Source: Sphagnum compactum (Eukaryota; Bryophyta; Sphagnopsida; Sphagnales). From it: a stretch of DNA of 64,000 bases. The stretch spans positions 3,720,001-3,784,000 of the forward strand of contig OZ234498.1 of NCBI GenBank assembly GCA_965153455.1, given 5' to 3'. A program made the position numbers and the translations under genes. A model generated the notes under the pieces. The model was not told the DNA's origin, searched no databases, and saw nothing but the letters and a program-made list of their open reading frames with translations. Positions 1 through 13,330 of this stretch are shown here, piece after piece (position 1 is the first letter of the stretch; every line of letters begins with the position of its first letter).

Positions 1-442
1 TTTCAAGAATGTTAGCCTTCAGACCTAGGATCACATCCTTGCCCTTCACAAATGAACATACCAACCATTTCACATGGTGAATTTTTCCAATTTCATTTAT
101 CAACATTTCTGCCCATGGGAATTGAGTAGCCCACACATCTCAACATTTCCATAATATGTCATAATTATTTTTAGGTTTCTTAAATGGGGGTAGTTTTGAT
201 TCCTCTTCCTTTGTAATGACATGGATCTTTGAGAAATATGCCACAAAGGTAGCATAAGTGGGCAATCCATTAGGACAAACAAATTGCACAATAGGATTGT
301 TGTGATTGAAATCAAAATTTGACTTAACCTTGCTACCACTTGAACTAGCTACGAAAAATGGAATTGGTTTATGTTTAAGACGGATCACAAGAGGAAAATT
401 GTCCTGAGGATTCATGTTGGACTTGAAGAAGTCAAACATCAC
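1..442 (-). pseudogene. Broken transposase-like ORF, cut by the window edge
   Basis: On the minus strand an open frame runs from 442 to a TGA at 140-142 (100 residues) and continues in the same frame to the window edge for about 46 more codons. The part after the stop reads well as protein (DVWATQFPWAEML, then IHHVKWLVCSFVKGKDVILG, then LKANILE). This resembles the N-terminal zinc-finger (BED/TTF-like) part of plant hAT-type transposases, where a VKCKVCS-like Cys-x2-Cys is usual. Here the first Cys position is Trp, so the finger would be dead. The TGA could derive from CGA. The family assignment is by eye and tentative; the coding character after the stop is firmer. The C-terminal part lies outside the window. 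Confidence 0.4.
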
Positions 443-3400
443 AATGTCTTTTTATGTCCTTTCCAAATGTGCCATCTAACCTTTCAAATTAAAAAAATGC
501 AGACAAAAGACAAAAGTAAAAGGAGGTTGAAAAACACAAATAGAAAAAAATTGTGAGCCACTAATCAACATCAACTATTGATCCATGTGCATTGTGAAAC
601 TCCAAGCTCCAAATTTCTGTCAAAAGCAAAGCATGCTACCAAACTACAAGAAAGCCCTTATTCTCACACCTCCTAGTTAATTGCCTTCTTACAAGCTATG
701 AAAAATGGACAATGCATAAGTATGGGAAGAAGCATGATAAATATGCAAGTCTAGTTTGGATTAGGATTGTGCACAATCTTAATTCCTAAATTATCTAAAC
801 CTTAAACTAAAATTTGCCAAAACCTTAAAGTAGGCGTGTGATGCAGTGTGTAGTGCGCATTGAGTCTTGACCAAAAACCAAAACTTGAACAAAATTTAGT
901 GAATAAGAGAACTTGGATCTGGATTGTGTAGGATCCCTTGTTTTGACTCTGAACCATAAACTTATAACTAATAGAACTACAAATAGGTTTCAGGTCTAGT
1001 TCTTCAAGAAAATAAAACTCTAATTCATTTTCAAATTCCAAAAATTTAGTTTAATTCTTATGAACCAAAACTATAATTAATGGGTTTTATTGTTGTTAGA
1101 TGGTTCTTATTTTCCAAGAAAACATCCAGTCCAAGTTTTAATTTTTAAATTTTTTGGAAAGAACTTATGGTTTTGGTTCAAGGACTTTTTTAATTTGATA
1201 AAACCTTCAATTTAATTTTGAACCTAATTCTTCATATTTTAAGACCCTTGATTCTAAGTGTTTACAAAACATTTTCAGATGAGTTTAGTTCCAAATTGGA
1301 TACAATTTTACCTGACTACACATAGCCCAAAACTGATTTTTCTCTCTTTTACTGGCAATGTACCACCTATATCAACTACATGTTTAAACCCAATGTTTTA
1401 AAATAAAAGTTGCATACTTGAGACATGTCCCAAAAGTAAGAACTATGTATAATGCATGCCCTGCCCCCAAATTATTACTCCAAAAAATGTTGTTATTATT
1501 CAAAACTTTGAGTTTTTTCCCATTGTAAAGAATTATTGAAACTTTCTTTTTGTATTTTTGGGTAGCTCCCTAGCTTGAATTTTGGGGGTGTAACTTCCAA
1601 AATTTGGAAGGTGCAAGTCAAGCTAGCATCGGGCCTTCTAGATTTTGGAAGTTACACCTCCATACTTTTTTTAAAACTTCTTTTTAAATGTTGATTTCTT
1701 TAATTTATCTTCAACTTATTTTTATTTTTTTATCTTTTTTTTTTTTTTACTGTTTTTTCCTTTTAACCTCAATTTCAAATAATTCAAATGATTAATTAAT
1801 TTTTACACTTTTGTAAAGGAGTTTTGAGAAATTCAAATAACTAATCAAATTTTGAAAAAAAAATGAAGAAATGCAATTTGTATTCATTACTACAAAAAAT
1901 GGCAAATGAAGAAATTCAAAATGAAGCTCAAATGAGGAAGCTCTGAAACTATTTCAAAGGTTTCAAACAAGTGAAGCTAAATGTATAAACTATTAAATTA
2001 AAAAAAATTCAATGAAAATCAAAATCTAGTGAAAATATGGAAGACCAAATTACATATGTAAAAATCACAAAGAAAAGAACAAAAAATGCTATTACTTTTG
2101 GTGTGCCAAAAGAATTCAAAATGTTGTTGGAGTCATTAATGTTTCACTTACGGCCTTGCTGGACTGTAAGCTGCTACGAGAACTAACTTGGGATGAAAAA
2201 AAAAAATGCTACTACAAGAACCAACATGGGATCTGGAACTCAAGGTGTTGCTACAAGAACCAAACTCAAATTAGAAACTCAAAATGTTATTGTAGGAAAC
2301 TCAAGATGTTACTGCAGAAACCAACCTAAGATTGGAGGAAACTACAAAGCAAGTAGCATCACCAACAACTAGAAGAGGAAATAATTGTTACAAACCAACA
2401 ATAGCCAGGAGAGAATGTTGCACAAGAATGTAAATAAACAAAAGAAACTTGCAAAACAAAAAAACAAAATGATGAAATAGAATAAGAAAAAATATAAAAT
2501 AAAGAAAACAAAGTAAGAAAGGAATAACAAGAAAAGAAAGTGTAGGTGGAGAAAGAAAACAAATTCCATTCCACTTGAAAAGTTTGTATGCATAATCAAG
2601 AAGCTCAAAGTAGTTTGATGCACCAATGAAAAGAGGGCGAAGTTACTCTGCAAGGAAAAACACAACAAGCAATAGGGATCACGATGAAAAGGAAGATGAT
2701 AAACATAAGAAGGAAAAAGAAAATGAAGAAATAAGCGCTTGTGTTGTGCAAGGAAGAAAAAACTTTGTTGTGTTCTCGTTTTATTTTCTACTACGAAAAA
2801 CAAATAACCTACAAACCTCACAAAAATGAAAGCGATACATCATTCACAAAACTTGATCATGACTGCTTCATGTAATATGCAAATGGAGAGGAAGAAGTTG
2901 CAAAAAAAAGTAGCACACACAAAGCTTGAAACTGACAACTTGCCTTGTGTACTATGCAAGCTTTAGGGCAAGCAATGGAAAGAAAGAAGATGCAAAAAGA
3001 AAGGAATGTAAACAAAGTTTCTTGCTAATGTTGACAACCTCACTTGCTCTACAAGGATTAGAGCAAAAAAGAGAAAAATAAATAAAGATAAAGTTGTTGT
3101 AAAATGAATGATGAAAAGAAAGTCTCACTATTTCTTTACATAGATGAAGGTCCCATCACCTATACAAAACTAACATGTCTAACACTAGTGAAGAAAAAAA
3201 AAACCCCCTAATTTCTTATTAAAACTTTAAAAATATATATATTTTTAGAACAAAAAGCTAGATATCCTAGGTTTTGGAGATGGTTCCAGTTCCAAGTCCG
3301 GTTTTAATTAGAGGTTATTTGTTGATTCCAATTCAGATTTTTGGCTAGTTGTCAATTTTGGTTTTGTTTTTTAAATTGGTTTTCAAAATTTTGAACGAAT

Positions 3401-6400
3401 AGTCCAAGTCCCCAAAAACTAGAACTAGAAATGGCCTACATTAGTTCCTATGCACCAAAGCGAATACATGTCCAACATTGCCAGCAACCTTGCGTTTCAC
3501 AACTATTATAACCCCAACACTTTTACTCCAATGGAAAAAATCACAACACACTATGTAAGTAAAACCTAATGATGTAGAATAACTAAAATCTTCGCACTTT
3601 TCAAGGATATAATTTCAATTTTACAAATCCATGTTTGCAAACATATACATAACAATTTTACAAGCTTTCGATCACATGAAACAAAAAATTACAACTGAAG
3701 AAATAAAATTTAGTTAGTTGAAATTCATGACAATGATCATTTTAAATTTGTTGTCTTGATGCAAGAATCAGTAGAAAATCTAGGTTAAATAACTATTACA
3801 TTCTTTGTTTTTTTCATGGTATGGAGAGGTCCTAGTTAGCTTGGCCAAAGAAAATGGGTCCAAATTACCAACCACACTTGTTTTATTTTCTTCATTTAAA
3901 TTTATTGTGTGTTCTTGCACATGCCTTTAAAGCTAATCCACAAATAGATACATGTGTGTTCGTTCACCATAATTAGTTAAAATACCTTTATTAGTTTCAA
4001 TTGTTGGGTAGACTTTTGTGGCAAGTAGGTGAACAATATCATGTTGTCTTTTTCTTTCAATCTTGAAGGATGGAATAATATTTGAGTGTGAACCAATAGG
4101 TGTACAAGTTTCATCTTGGTTAGTATTGTCAAAGGTTTACACAAAAATACAACTCTTGAGTAATGATATAGGCTTTGGTGATGCTTGCTAACTATGGGCC
4201 TTTGTTTTCCCTAAAGTCCTAACGAGCCTAAGCTTTGTTGAAATTATCATTTGTTTTAGGGGATTTTTTTTTTGGATTGAAGTCTATTGATTGCTCATTA
4301 AGCAAGTTGCATCAAACTCAAAATATGAATATGTGGGATTCATTAAGCCCCAAACATAAAACTAGATTTAGAATGTCTGTGGAGTTTGGGTTCCGTCTTG
4401 AAATCTAACTTGTTAACATAGTTTAATTTCGGTCACATATAAAATAATTTTGGTTGCATGCAAAATATTTTTACTTGATTGGTTGCTATATTTTTAGTCA
4501 CATGTGCTTAATTTTTGGTAGCATTTAAATTATATTCGGTTGCATGTAAAATAAAATTTCATATTTATCAGATTTTCAATTGCATTAATATTTTTTGGTG
4601 AAGCATGGAAAATGTTTTGGGTATTTGTTTTGCTTCTATATTTTTTTCTCACTCATGAAATATTTTTATTCTTAATATTATTTGGTCATATGTAGTAGAA
4701 TTATTTGTTCAATTGTATTTTGTAGTTGATTCCACTAAATCAATTCCATTTTCTTTGTATTTGACTTGACTGAAATGTAAGAAGTAAAATAATGTGGTCA
4801 ATGTTGGTATGATGTCTACTTTGGCAAAAAGACATGCACATTTTAATGTGGTGCCAAAATGATAGTAGACATGACATTGATATACAATTTAAACAACATT
4901 GTTTATTGCCTTAGAAGGTGCCACCTTGGTAATCAATTTCTCCTGCAATGAAAGAAAGGTTACCAAAAACTTTCCCATTGGTCTAAAGAACATGTTTTCA
5001 GTAAACTATCAAAACCAATGTATAAGAATGTTAATGGAAAATGTTGATTATTCCATCCATAGGAAAAATATCTAAAACTAGATGAAAGAGGATGAAAACC
5101 TAAATTTGATGGTATGTTCCTTTCACTTCATTTGAAAGGAATGCGTAATGTTGTGAAGTAGCTTGGACTAACCATCATCAACAAGAGGTGCACAAGCCAA
5201 AGTTGGCGAAAGGTCAAACAAGAGAATATAAAAAAATTAGAATCTTGTTTTGTTTTGGTGACCTCCAAGAACTCATTGTTTGAATATGGTTACTTCTGAA
5301 TTTTTTTTCCTTCAAAACATGGCAAGTATTTTTTTTTTTAAAAACCCTTTCTACATTTTGCATTGGATTTTTTCTTTGTCATCACAATGCAAAATTTCAT
5401 CCCCCAAAAAACCAATGATTCCAAGCATATTTGTATGCCATGTTTTGGGAATGCATTCACTTCTTCATATTCCGAGTCTATGTAAAACCACCTAAACTCA
5501 TTTTTCATGACTTTGGATGAAAGTGCCTTTGGTTGGTAAATGAGGTTTATTAAGAGATCAAAAAATTGGTGGTCACTATACTTGATATTCCTCACTTTCC
5601 AAATATTTTTCAAGCATCATCCAAATTCAAACAAGATCAAGCTAAATTACCCTCTAATGCCACCCTTTTTCTTTTTTCCCAAGATACTTGTTGTGATTAT
5701 CAATGCGTATCACATGAAAAAAAGGGAATATAAATTTGAGTAGGCATTTACATAGGGTAAAATAGGCCTATGGCCTCATGCATTTCCTACTGCCAAGCTC
5801 TTTGCAAAGATAGTAGGAGAGAAATTTGATTAAGGTAAATTAATCAATTTCACCACTTTGAAGATACCTTTTGTTTTCGAGGGATTATTTGGTCATGCCT
5901 GGAGTGTGTCTTATGAATGGGCCCTGAATTAAACCTAGTAGTTTGCATTCATTCCATTACACATCAATATTCAAAGCTTGAATGTTGCTACATGAGAAGA
6001 CCTTGAGATGAAATAATTATGAACTGGAAGAACTAGAAGAAGACAAAGAATGGACCACAACTTGGATAACAACATTTAAATTTTATATTACAAAACCTAT
6101 ATACAACACAAAAGGAAACAACAGCACGCACTAACACAATGTGCAAAAAGAAATGAGTGACAAAAAACAAAAAACGCAAAAAGACACACAACTCAAAAAG
6201 AGCAAAAAAAGATGGGGCCCAATCATGAGCTTAGGCCCCTTTATAAATCATTAATGTGATGCATAGGGTTTGAGGTGGCTGAAATTTGAACAATAGTCAT
6301 CGCAAACCTTCAAATTGGTTTCTTTTTCAAACCTAACTCATAATTGATTTTATAAAAAAAAAACTCAAACTTAACTATGTATCTAACCTAATATCCAAAT

Positions 6401-9400
6401 TTGGCCAAAGAACGGATATCATGTGAAGATTTCATAGTTTGTGATATTCAAATTGAAATTTGGATATTAAATTACAATCCCATAACTTTGAAACCCGGAG
6501 GGGACATCTCCTAGAAGGCGCAGAGCATTTGCTACGCAAATGAAGGCCGAAGGTTTTGCATAGAGGGCCGTATGTGTAATCGAAATTAAGCTAGCTTCTC
6601 ACCTCTCTGGCCTGTAATTTTTTTCAAAAAATATATGAGTATAAATACAAGGTTCAATAATTGGTTGTTGGATAAAAATATAAGTTAATTAGTTAAAACA
6701 TAGGGTAAATTTTATTCAAGTAATCGATTTAATAATAATATAGGGTATGTAATAATTTGAAATAATGGATTATAATGAATATAAGGTGGCTTTATTATGT
6801 TTGTTTGACGCATGTAGATCCCAAAATTTACACTAAATGTCCCCCTAGGCTTTGAAATCCAACAGTTAGGATATCAACTTAGATAATTTAATTTATGATA
6901 TCGTGAGATATCAAATGTAATATTCAATATGATATTTAGATTTTCTAGATATCCACCCAACATTAATGTCAACTACGTCTTCTTTTCAAGGAGGTTATAT
7001 TCTTAAATTTAAGGTGTTACCCATTTACACTAATAAATCTAATCAAATGTTTTACAAAGGTGTTGAATAAACGTGTGTATATGTGTGCATAAAAAGTGTT
7101 ATGGTCAATGATATTGTTGGATTTGGTGGTTTCAATTATTTTCTTAGTTATCTTGAATGAACTAATAGTTAAATGTGTAATAGGGTTTGGTAGGTTTGCG
7201 AGAGTTTTGAAACACCAATGAAAATGATAAAAAGGGACCATTATTTTCAATGTTCAACAAAATAAGGTCATGTATAGATTTAAAGATTTTTTTTTAAGCC
7301 AATGGGATTGCTAGATTTGGCGGTTTGTGTGAAGAGTTCACATGTGTGGTGAGTGACTCAATTTCTCCATCGATATGGCACCTCGTGGCCTTAGCTTTTA
7401 AAAAAATCTTGGCTTTATAATTGTGATCTCATATTTTTTTTAAAAAAGTTTTTCTAATTTGTTCAAAAACATGTTCACATCCTTGGGCAACCGATGTTGT
7501 GCCACCCATCCATGGAACTTTCCATTGCATTTGATGGGAGAGTCATTCGCAAACACACTTCCCCATTATATCCTTTGGTCTTTGCATAATAAACTATAAT
7601 GAAATATAAATTGTGGTTTTTTTCTACTCCTCTTTTTTGTTTCCTTGCAATTTCAATTTCAATTTGAAGATGATATCTAAACTATTATATTTAAATCCTT
7701 TATTCACCTTCGTCACAATCTCTTTACATTTGTTTGCACTCCAAAACAATGGTAGTGTACTTTGCAAATATTGCAATAACAAAGTAAACTTGGCTAGTAG
7801 ACTCACATATCCTATCTTGTTTATGATCACATGCAATTCAAGGAATGAAGAACCAACAAATCACCACATGTGGAAGAGCCTTTGATTGAATCATGATTCA
7901 CATAAAATCATCTTTCAAGTTGCATCAAGAATCAAAGGTGTACCAATTTCCCTTGAGATTGCAAAATTGACAAAGAAAAGACGATGTTCCAAGACTTGAG
8001 GAAGGAAAAAAAGCAAAGCAAAACTAATGTGCTAGAACCATGTTTATGGATATTTGATAAACATGGGGATTGACCTCTCTCATCATTGACATTCTAACAA
8101 GTTGTCTCATGAAGTTGATGTTGTTGATTGTTTAAGGTGGAGTGGACCGCCTATTGCAACATTGAAATATAAAATGTCTTATACATTACACATGAAACAT
8201 TGTTGAGAAACCTTTTTCTCATCAAATAATTTCACAAATTTGCAACAATTTTAGTGTTCCATGTAGTTGGTGATAACATTAGTTCATGCATGTGTAATAG
8301 ATTGTGCATATGAATTTTTGGATTGTTTTCAACTTTTTCATATTTATTGTTGTGTAATGTATTTCGAAAGGAAAAGGGAGATTATAGTTATAAATGTTGG
8401 TGTTTGTGCAATTTGTTGATTGCTATATTATCTTTTTTTTTGTCTAAATTTGTCAATTGATTCTTAATGTTTGAAAAAAACCTTCTGTGTGAGTGCATAG
8501 ATTTGAACTTTTCTTTTGTGTGTTGAGTTTTACCTACAAGATTTTCTTAGAAATAAGATGCATGTATGTCCTCTTTAAATTTTTTTTGTGTATGCATGGT
8601 ATGCATGGGTGATCTCCTAAAAGAGTATGGTTAGACTTAGAAGATGGTGGGCCAAATGGCTTTGGCCTATAAGCAATTTGCTTAAAAAACTTTCAAGACC
8701 TTTCTTGTCCTTTTGGTCTTTTAAGTTCATTTTCAATTCAAACTTAAAGTAACACATTATCATTCAAAGATATAATATTAATTCATCAAAGTTAACCTAA
8801 AATTGCATGTTGCAAAACTAATGTACATAGATCATTTTGGATTAGTTATCAATATTTGTTCACATGTAATTTATCACCACACTATTATCAAATGGAAAAA
8901 CCCACAACCAACATGTAAGTGAGCCTTTTTGAATTGAAAATGTGAAAGAATATATTACTTCGATAGAAACATTGTTCATTTGATTTAAACAATTTTCAAA
9001 TTTTACGACTACAATTCATCCTCAAACTCCATTTTCATGTTTGCACTTGACCAAAAAATTTACATTACTCATCATATATGAATCCAAGTCTCAAATAATG
9101 AAGTGTATCATAAGCCATGTTTTTGTTTTTGGCAAAATTTTGCATTTTGGGCAACAAAAAAGAACCCTTGGAATATGTACAAAGGTGTTTTTGGGGGAAA
9201 AAATGGCACATTATTGTGACATTATGAGGATTTATTTTTTAATTTGTCATATTTAGACAAGATGTTCTAGCATGTCACCAACATATATCACAATTCTAAA
9301 TTTTTTATTATTTTTCTAACCTATAGCCAAAATTGGCTAAATCCTCTTTTGGATGATCACATATCCACCTACTTCACAATTTTGAAAATAAAACACTTAT

Positions 9401-9660
9401 CATAAGGTCATTACCTGGATTAGGTCATGAACTTATTACGTTACATTCAAATTTTCTACCAGTTTACTACCCATGCTCAATTGAAAGCAACAACATTTAT
9501 TCTCATTTAACTCTCAAGTGTCATAGTTCAGTGACGAGAATTTCGAAGATTAATTGGTATATGGGTGGTTTTCTATAATCTTTAGTAGGCTTTGTATTGA
9601 TTTTGCATAATCTTTCATATGGTCATCCTTGGACGATTCCAGAGACATCTCCAAATGTAA
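443..9660. other. AT-rich intergenic DNA without recognisable genes
   Basis: This stretch is strongly AT-rich with many homopolymer A and T runs. Open frames are short and show no recognisable domain. A foldback at 1584-1661 is listed separately. A small GC-richer patch at about 6490-6620 contains a perfect 7-bp hairpin (CATTTGC-TAC-GCAAATG). I see no gene, RNA gene or complete mobile element here. Confidence 0.6.
1584..1661. repeat. Short foldback (inverted repeat)
   Basis: The left arm reads GGTGTAACTTCCAAAATTTG and the right arm, reverse-complemented, reads GGTGTAACTTCCAAAATCTA. Over about 28 bp, about 24 positions match, with a spacer of roughly 20 bp. It could be a decayed MITE or a hairpin-forming relic. 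No target duplication was identified. Confidence 0.6.
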
Positions 9661-10730
9661 CTACCTCATATTAAACCCATCACATTGATTGATCTGGAAT
9701 CACAAATTGGGCCCCAACTCTTGCTGCTCCTCCTGCTAAAAACACAGTTCCTCCCCCACTACAAAAGCTCCCAAGAAAGAAATTCCCAAATAAAAAAACT
9801 GACTAGCTTGCTTGATCTCTGCACAAATCAATCTGGCTCAAGTTTGCTTAAGACACGGTCTGCTTAAGATCTATGTTGTTCAGGTCCTACACAAGTGCCA
9901 TGTTTATTGCAAGTCAGTTCAGAAGTACAAATATCTCTCAGTTGATTCAGTAGAATTGACCAGCAAAATGTTGCTTCAAAGCTTCCAGCAGATAAAAGAG
10001 TTAGGAAACATTATGGTTCAGTTTTTAATGAGATTCATTCTCTTTAAGGCATCTATGTGAAATCAAGCTTGTCAGAAATTGATGTTTTAACTCTTCATAG
10101 TTTTTTGAATGCTGCTAATAGGTTTAAAGCAAAGTGTGACCCTCATCTTCCCTTGTAGCTTGGAAGTTCCATGAAAACCCCATGAAACCTAGGTTTATAA
10201 ATGCTGCCAGTTCTCCCACAGACAGAAGCTTGAAGCTTATGAGTGACTAAGCTCCTCTCAGAAAGCTACCCTGATGGTGTCATTTCTGAAACGAGTCATT
10301 AAGTCTAACGGTTATCCAGCTTTTCTGCCTCAGTTGTCTTTTATAAAAACATTTGTAGACGATATGTTAATTCTTGATTATCCTGATTTGTTTACTTTTT
10401 ATGAATGTCAAAAGAGATGACGTTTCCAAGTGGGTTGAGGATGTTTCCAAGTGTCATGAGGCTCTTGTTGATGTGTCCACCGTGCTTCAGCCACACACCA
10501 CCTACTGCTGTGTTTGCAATCCTCTCAGACCCAGCCAACTCCACCAAATTCTGCTTCCAAAAGCAGAAATGCTGTTAGGATGTATAAGTTCTTGTGTTAC
10601 CCAAAAGATGCCAAGACAATCACCAGAATTCCCTAAGCCATTGTTGCAAAATTGACACGTGGTACTTTACAGGTTATGGGCATGTCAGGTGGCTTTTTGA
10701 AATACTATTGGTCCTATTTAAATGAAGGTA
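9660..10730 (+). pseudogene. Decayed coding sequence of unknown family
   Basis: Base composition changes here from the AT-rich background to a more balanced, gene-like one. Fragments that read like protein appear in all three plus frames and shift between them. One frame gives VFNEIHSL, a stop, then GIYVKSSLSEIDVLTLHSFL near 10,030-10,110. Another gives SFIKTFVDDMLILDYPDL near 10,330-10,390. A third gives DDVSKWVEDVSKCHEALVDV at about 10,415-10,475. Many stops and frame changes interrupt them, so this is at best a dead gene or retrocopy. I do not recognise the family. Confidence 0.35.
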
Positions 10731-10959
10731 CCAGCATCTAACCAATGCAAACACACTTGCAACATCTGAAGCACAAGAATCAGGATTGGCATCTTGGTCT
10801 GCCTGGCACTTATCCTGACAAACAATAAAATGCACAAAATGAACATAAAGACAAATACAAATATCACAATTTCCTTCTACAATATCAGATTACCTCAGGA
10901 ATTTAGGTGAAGTTGTCAACATGATGCTGCTTATCATCCAAACTATACTAGGAGATCGG

Positions 10960-11574
10960 CTACTGTGCTTCAGATTCCAGAAGTTCAATAACCTTCTCAA
11001 CACAAGTCATTTGACAGAATTGAAATAAATCCTTGGACTTCTTTGGAATACACCCACAGAGTTGCATTTGCTTAAAGGTTTCAATAGCTTCCTTGTGCCA
11101 CCCCTTGTGACTATAGATTGCGATCATGGTTGTGTAGGTGACTTTGTCAAGAGCAACATGCTACTGCCTCATCTGATCCATCAGCACATGTGCAATTTCA
11201 CACCCTGCATGATAGTCATTAGACTCTCCACATCCTAGCAAATTCTTCAAGTCTATATAAGAGGTCCAAGGAGAGAAATTACCCGCTGCAGCTCCTGCAA
11301 AGCCATCAATGAGCGTAGTGTATGTAGAAATTGATGGATGCCTACCCATTTCCTTCATTTTCTCAAGCATGGCAATCCCTCTTTGCAAAGAGCCAGTCCT
11401 GATGTAGCCAACAATCAAAGAAGCATATTCATTTTGTCCTAACTCTAGACCCTCCTTCACTGTACCTTCAAACAGAGACTCAGCAACAGCCATTCTCTGA
11501 GCTTTTCCAAGCAGATTAATCATAGTCTGGTAGATAGTCACATCTGGCTTGTGGTTTGCTACACCACACATCAA
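10960..11574 (-). pseudogene. Pentatricopeptide repeat (PPR) protein fragment with a nonsense codon
   Basis: On the minus strand the frame from 11,574 gives tandem 35-residue P-class PPR motifs. One starts DVTIYQTMINLLGKAQRM, the next GQNEYASLIVGYIRTGSL, and a third starts SISTYTTLIDGF and carries an insertion. A TAG at 11,161-11,163 follows QMRQ. The frame then continues for 66 codons with another good PPR motif (DKVTYTTMIAIYSHKGW to LCGCIP) and ends in a TAG at 10,960-10,962. PPR proteins bind organellar RNA. The internal TAG sits where CAG (Gln) would fit. No start codon or transit peptide can be assigned, because the frame continues upstream through further stops. Confidence 0.75.
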
Positions 11575-12360
<786 letters not shown>

Positions 12361-13330
12361 TAAGCTTGGCAGGAGCTCTAGAGAGTCATATTAGGGTTCC
12401 TAGTGTACACGCAATGGTACATACACAGCCTCTTCCACCATGCATTCCCATCCACATCATAGTACGACTCACACCATCCAACATACCATATCATGAATAA
12501 GATTCTAAATTCAGGTTCTGAGTTCCACCCTCACTGACCAATTGCCATCATATAGATCTCTATATGAGATTGCAGATAAACCCCAAGATACATTTTGAAG
12601 GTAAAATTTTTGCCCATTCCAACAAAACCAAAACTATCATGACAAGCATGAATGCAGGCCCATGACCTTATACTATACACTCACAACGTATTAGGTCCAT
12701 CATTGCCATCATGAAATAGCAGTGCATAGTTCCCATGAATCCCTATTGACTTCATGGGCTCCAATTGGTGGGTGACCCCTCGGAAGTCAGTGCTATCAAA
12801 AAACCAGACAATATTGCATGGTGCACCCACAAGTTGTTACTTACTTGAGCAGGGTAGGCAGATCCTCTTGGGAGACCATTGGAAGAGGTTATATATATCC
12901 TCGTATTGATTATTAGTGGAAGCTCCTGTGCTAGGCCAAAAATAGTCCATGCTCCTCACCACTTTCAACCTCACTAGCAAGCCTGCATCCCAACAACATG
13001 CTCCCATTCCACCCAACAGAACACTCTGCATTTCCAACAGAACAACCATTCAACAGTGTATCTTTGAAACATCCTCATGTTTCCATAAAGAACTCACAAG
13101 TAGTTGCGGATTGTATGTGAGCAAGTTTAGGTCAGTCATATTGTTACCAGATTCTTGATCACCAGCTGGCCACAACAGCTATAAGTCCAAGACCAGAGGA
13201 TCTACAGCCAATGGTGCATATAGCCATATATATATGCAATATTCACGATGATTCCCAGAACTGGTGACTTTGCCATGGATGGATCCCACACCATCATCAT
13301 ATTATGGTCTCTCTGCAACACGGCGAACAA
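12361..13330 (-). pseudogene. Decayed coding sequence of unknown family with an internal duplication
   Basis: Minus-strand frames here are open for about 50 codons between stops. Examples are a stretch from 13,049 to 12,837 (SMDYFWPSTGASTNNQYEDI, NLFQWSPKRICLPC), then NIVWFFDSTDFRGVTHQLEP, IGIHGNYALLFHDGNDGP, FGFVGMGKNFTFKMYLGV and CESYYDVDGNAWWKRLCMYH. I do not recognise the family. The segment 13,104-13,322 is a diverged copy of 11,961-12,177. Confidence 0.4.
13104..13322. repeat. Diverged duplicated segment, copy 2
   Basis: This is the direct-orientation partner of 11,961-12,177. Translated on the minus strand it gives DPSMAKSP and later GDQESGNNM, where copy 1 gives DPSVAKSQ and SD-stop-ETSST. 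Copy 2 thus keeps CAA where copy 1 has TAA. Confidence 0.7.

Noticed and set aside
2359-2821. 150-codon Phe-rich minus-strand frame
   Set aside because: It is a compositional artefact of an A-rich plus strand, with no domain and no start context.
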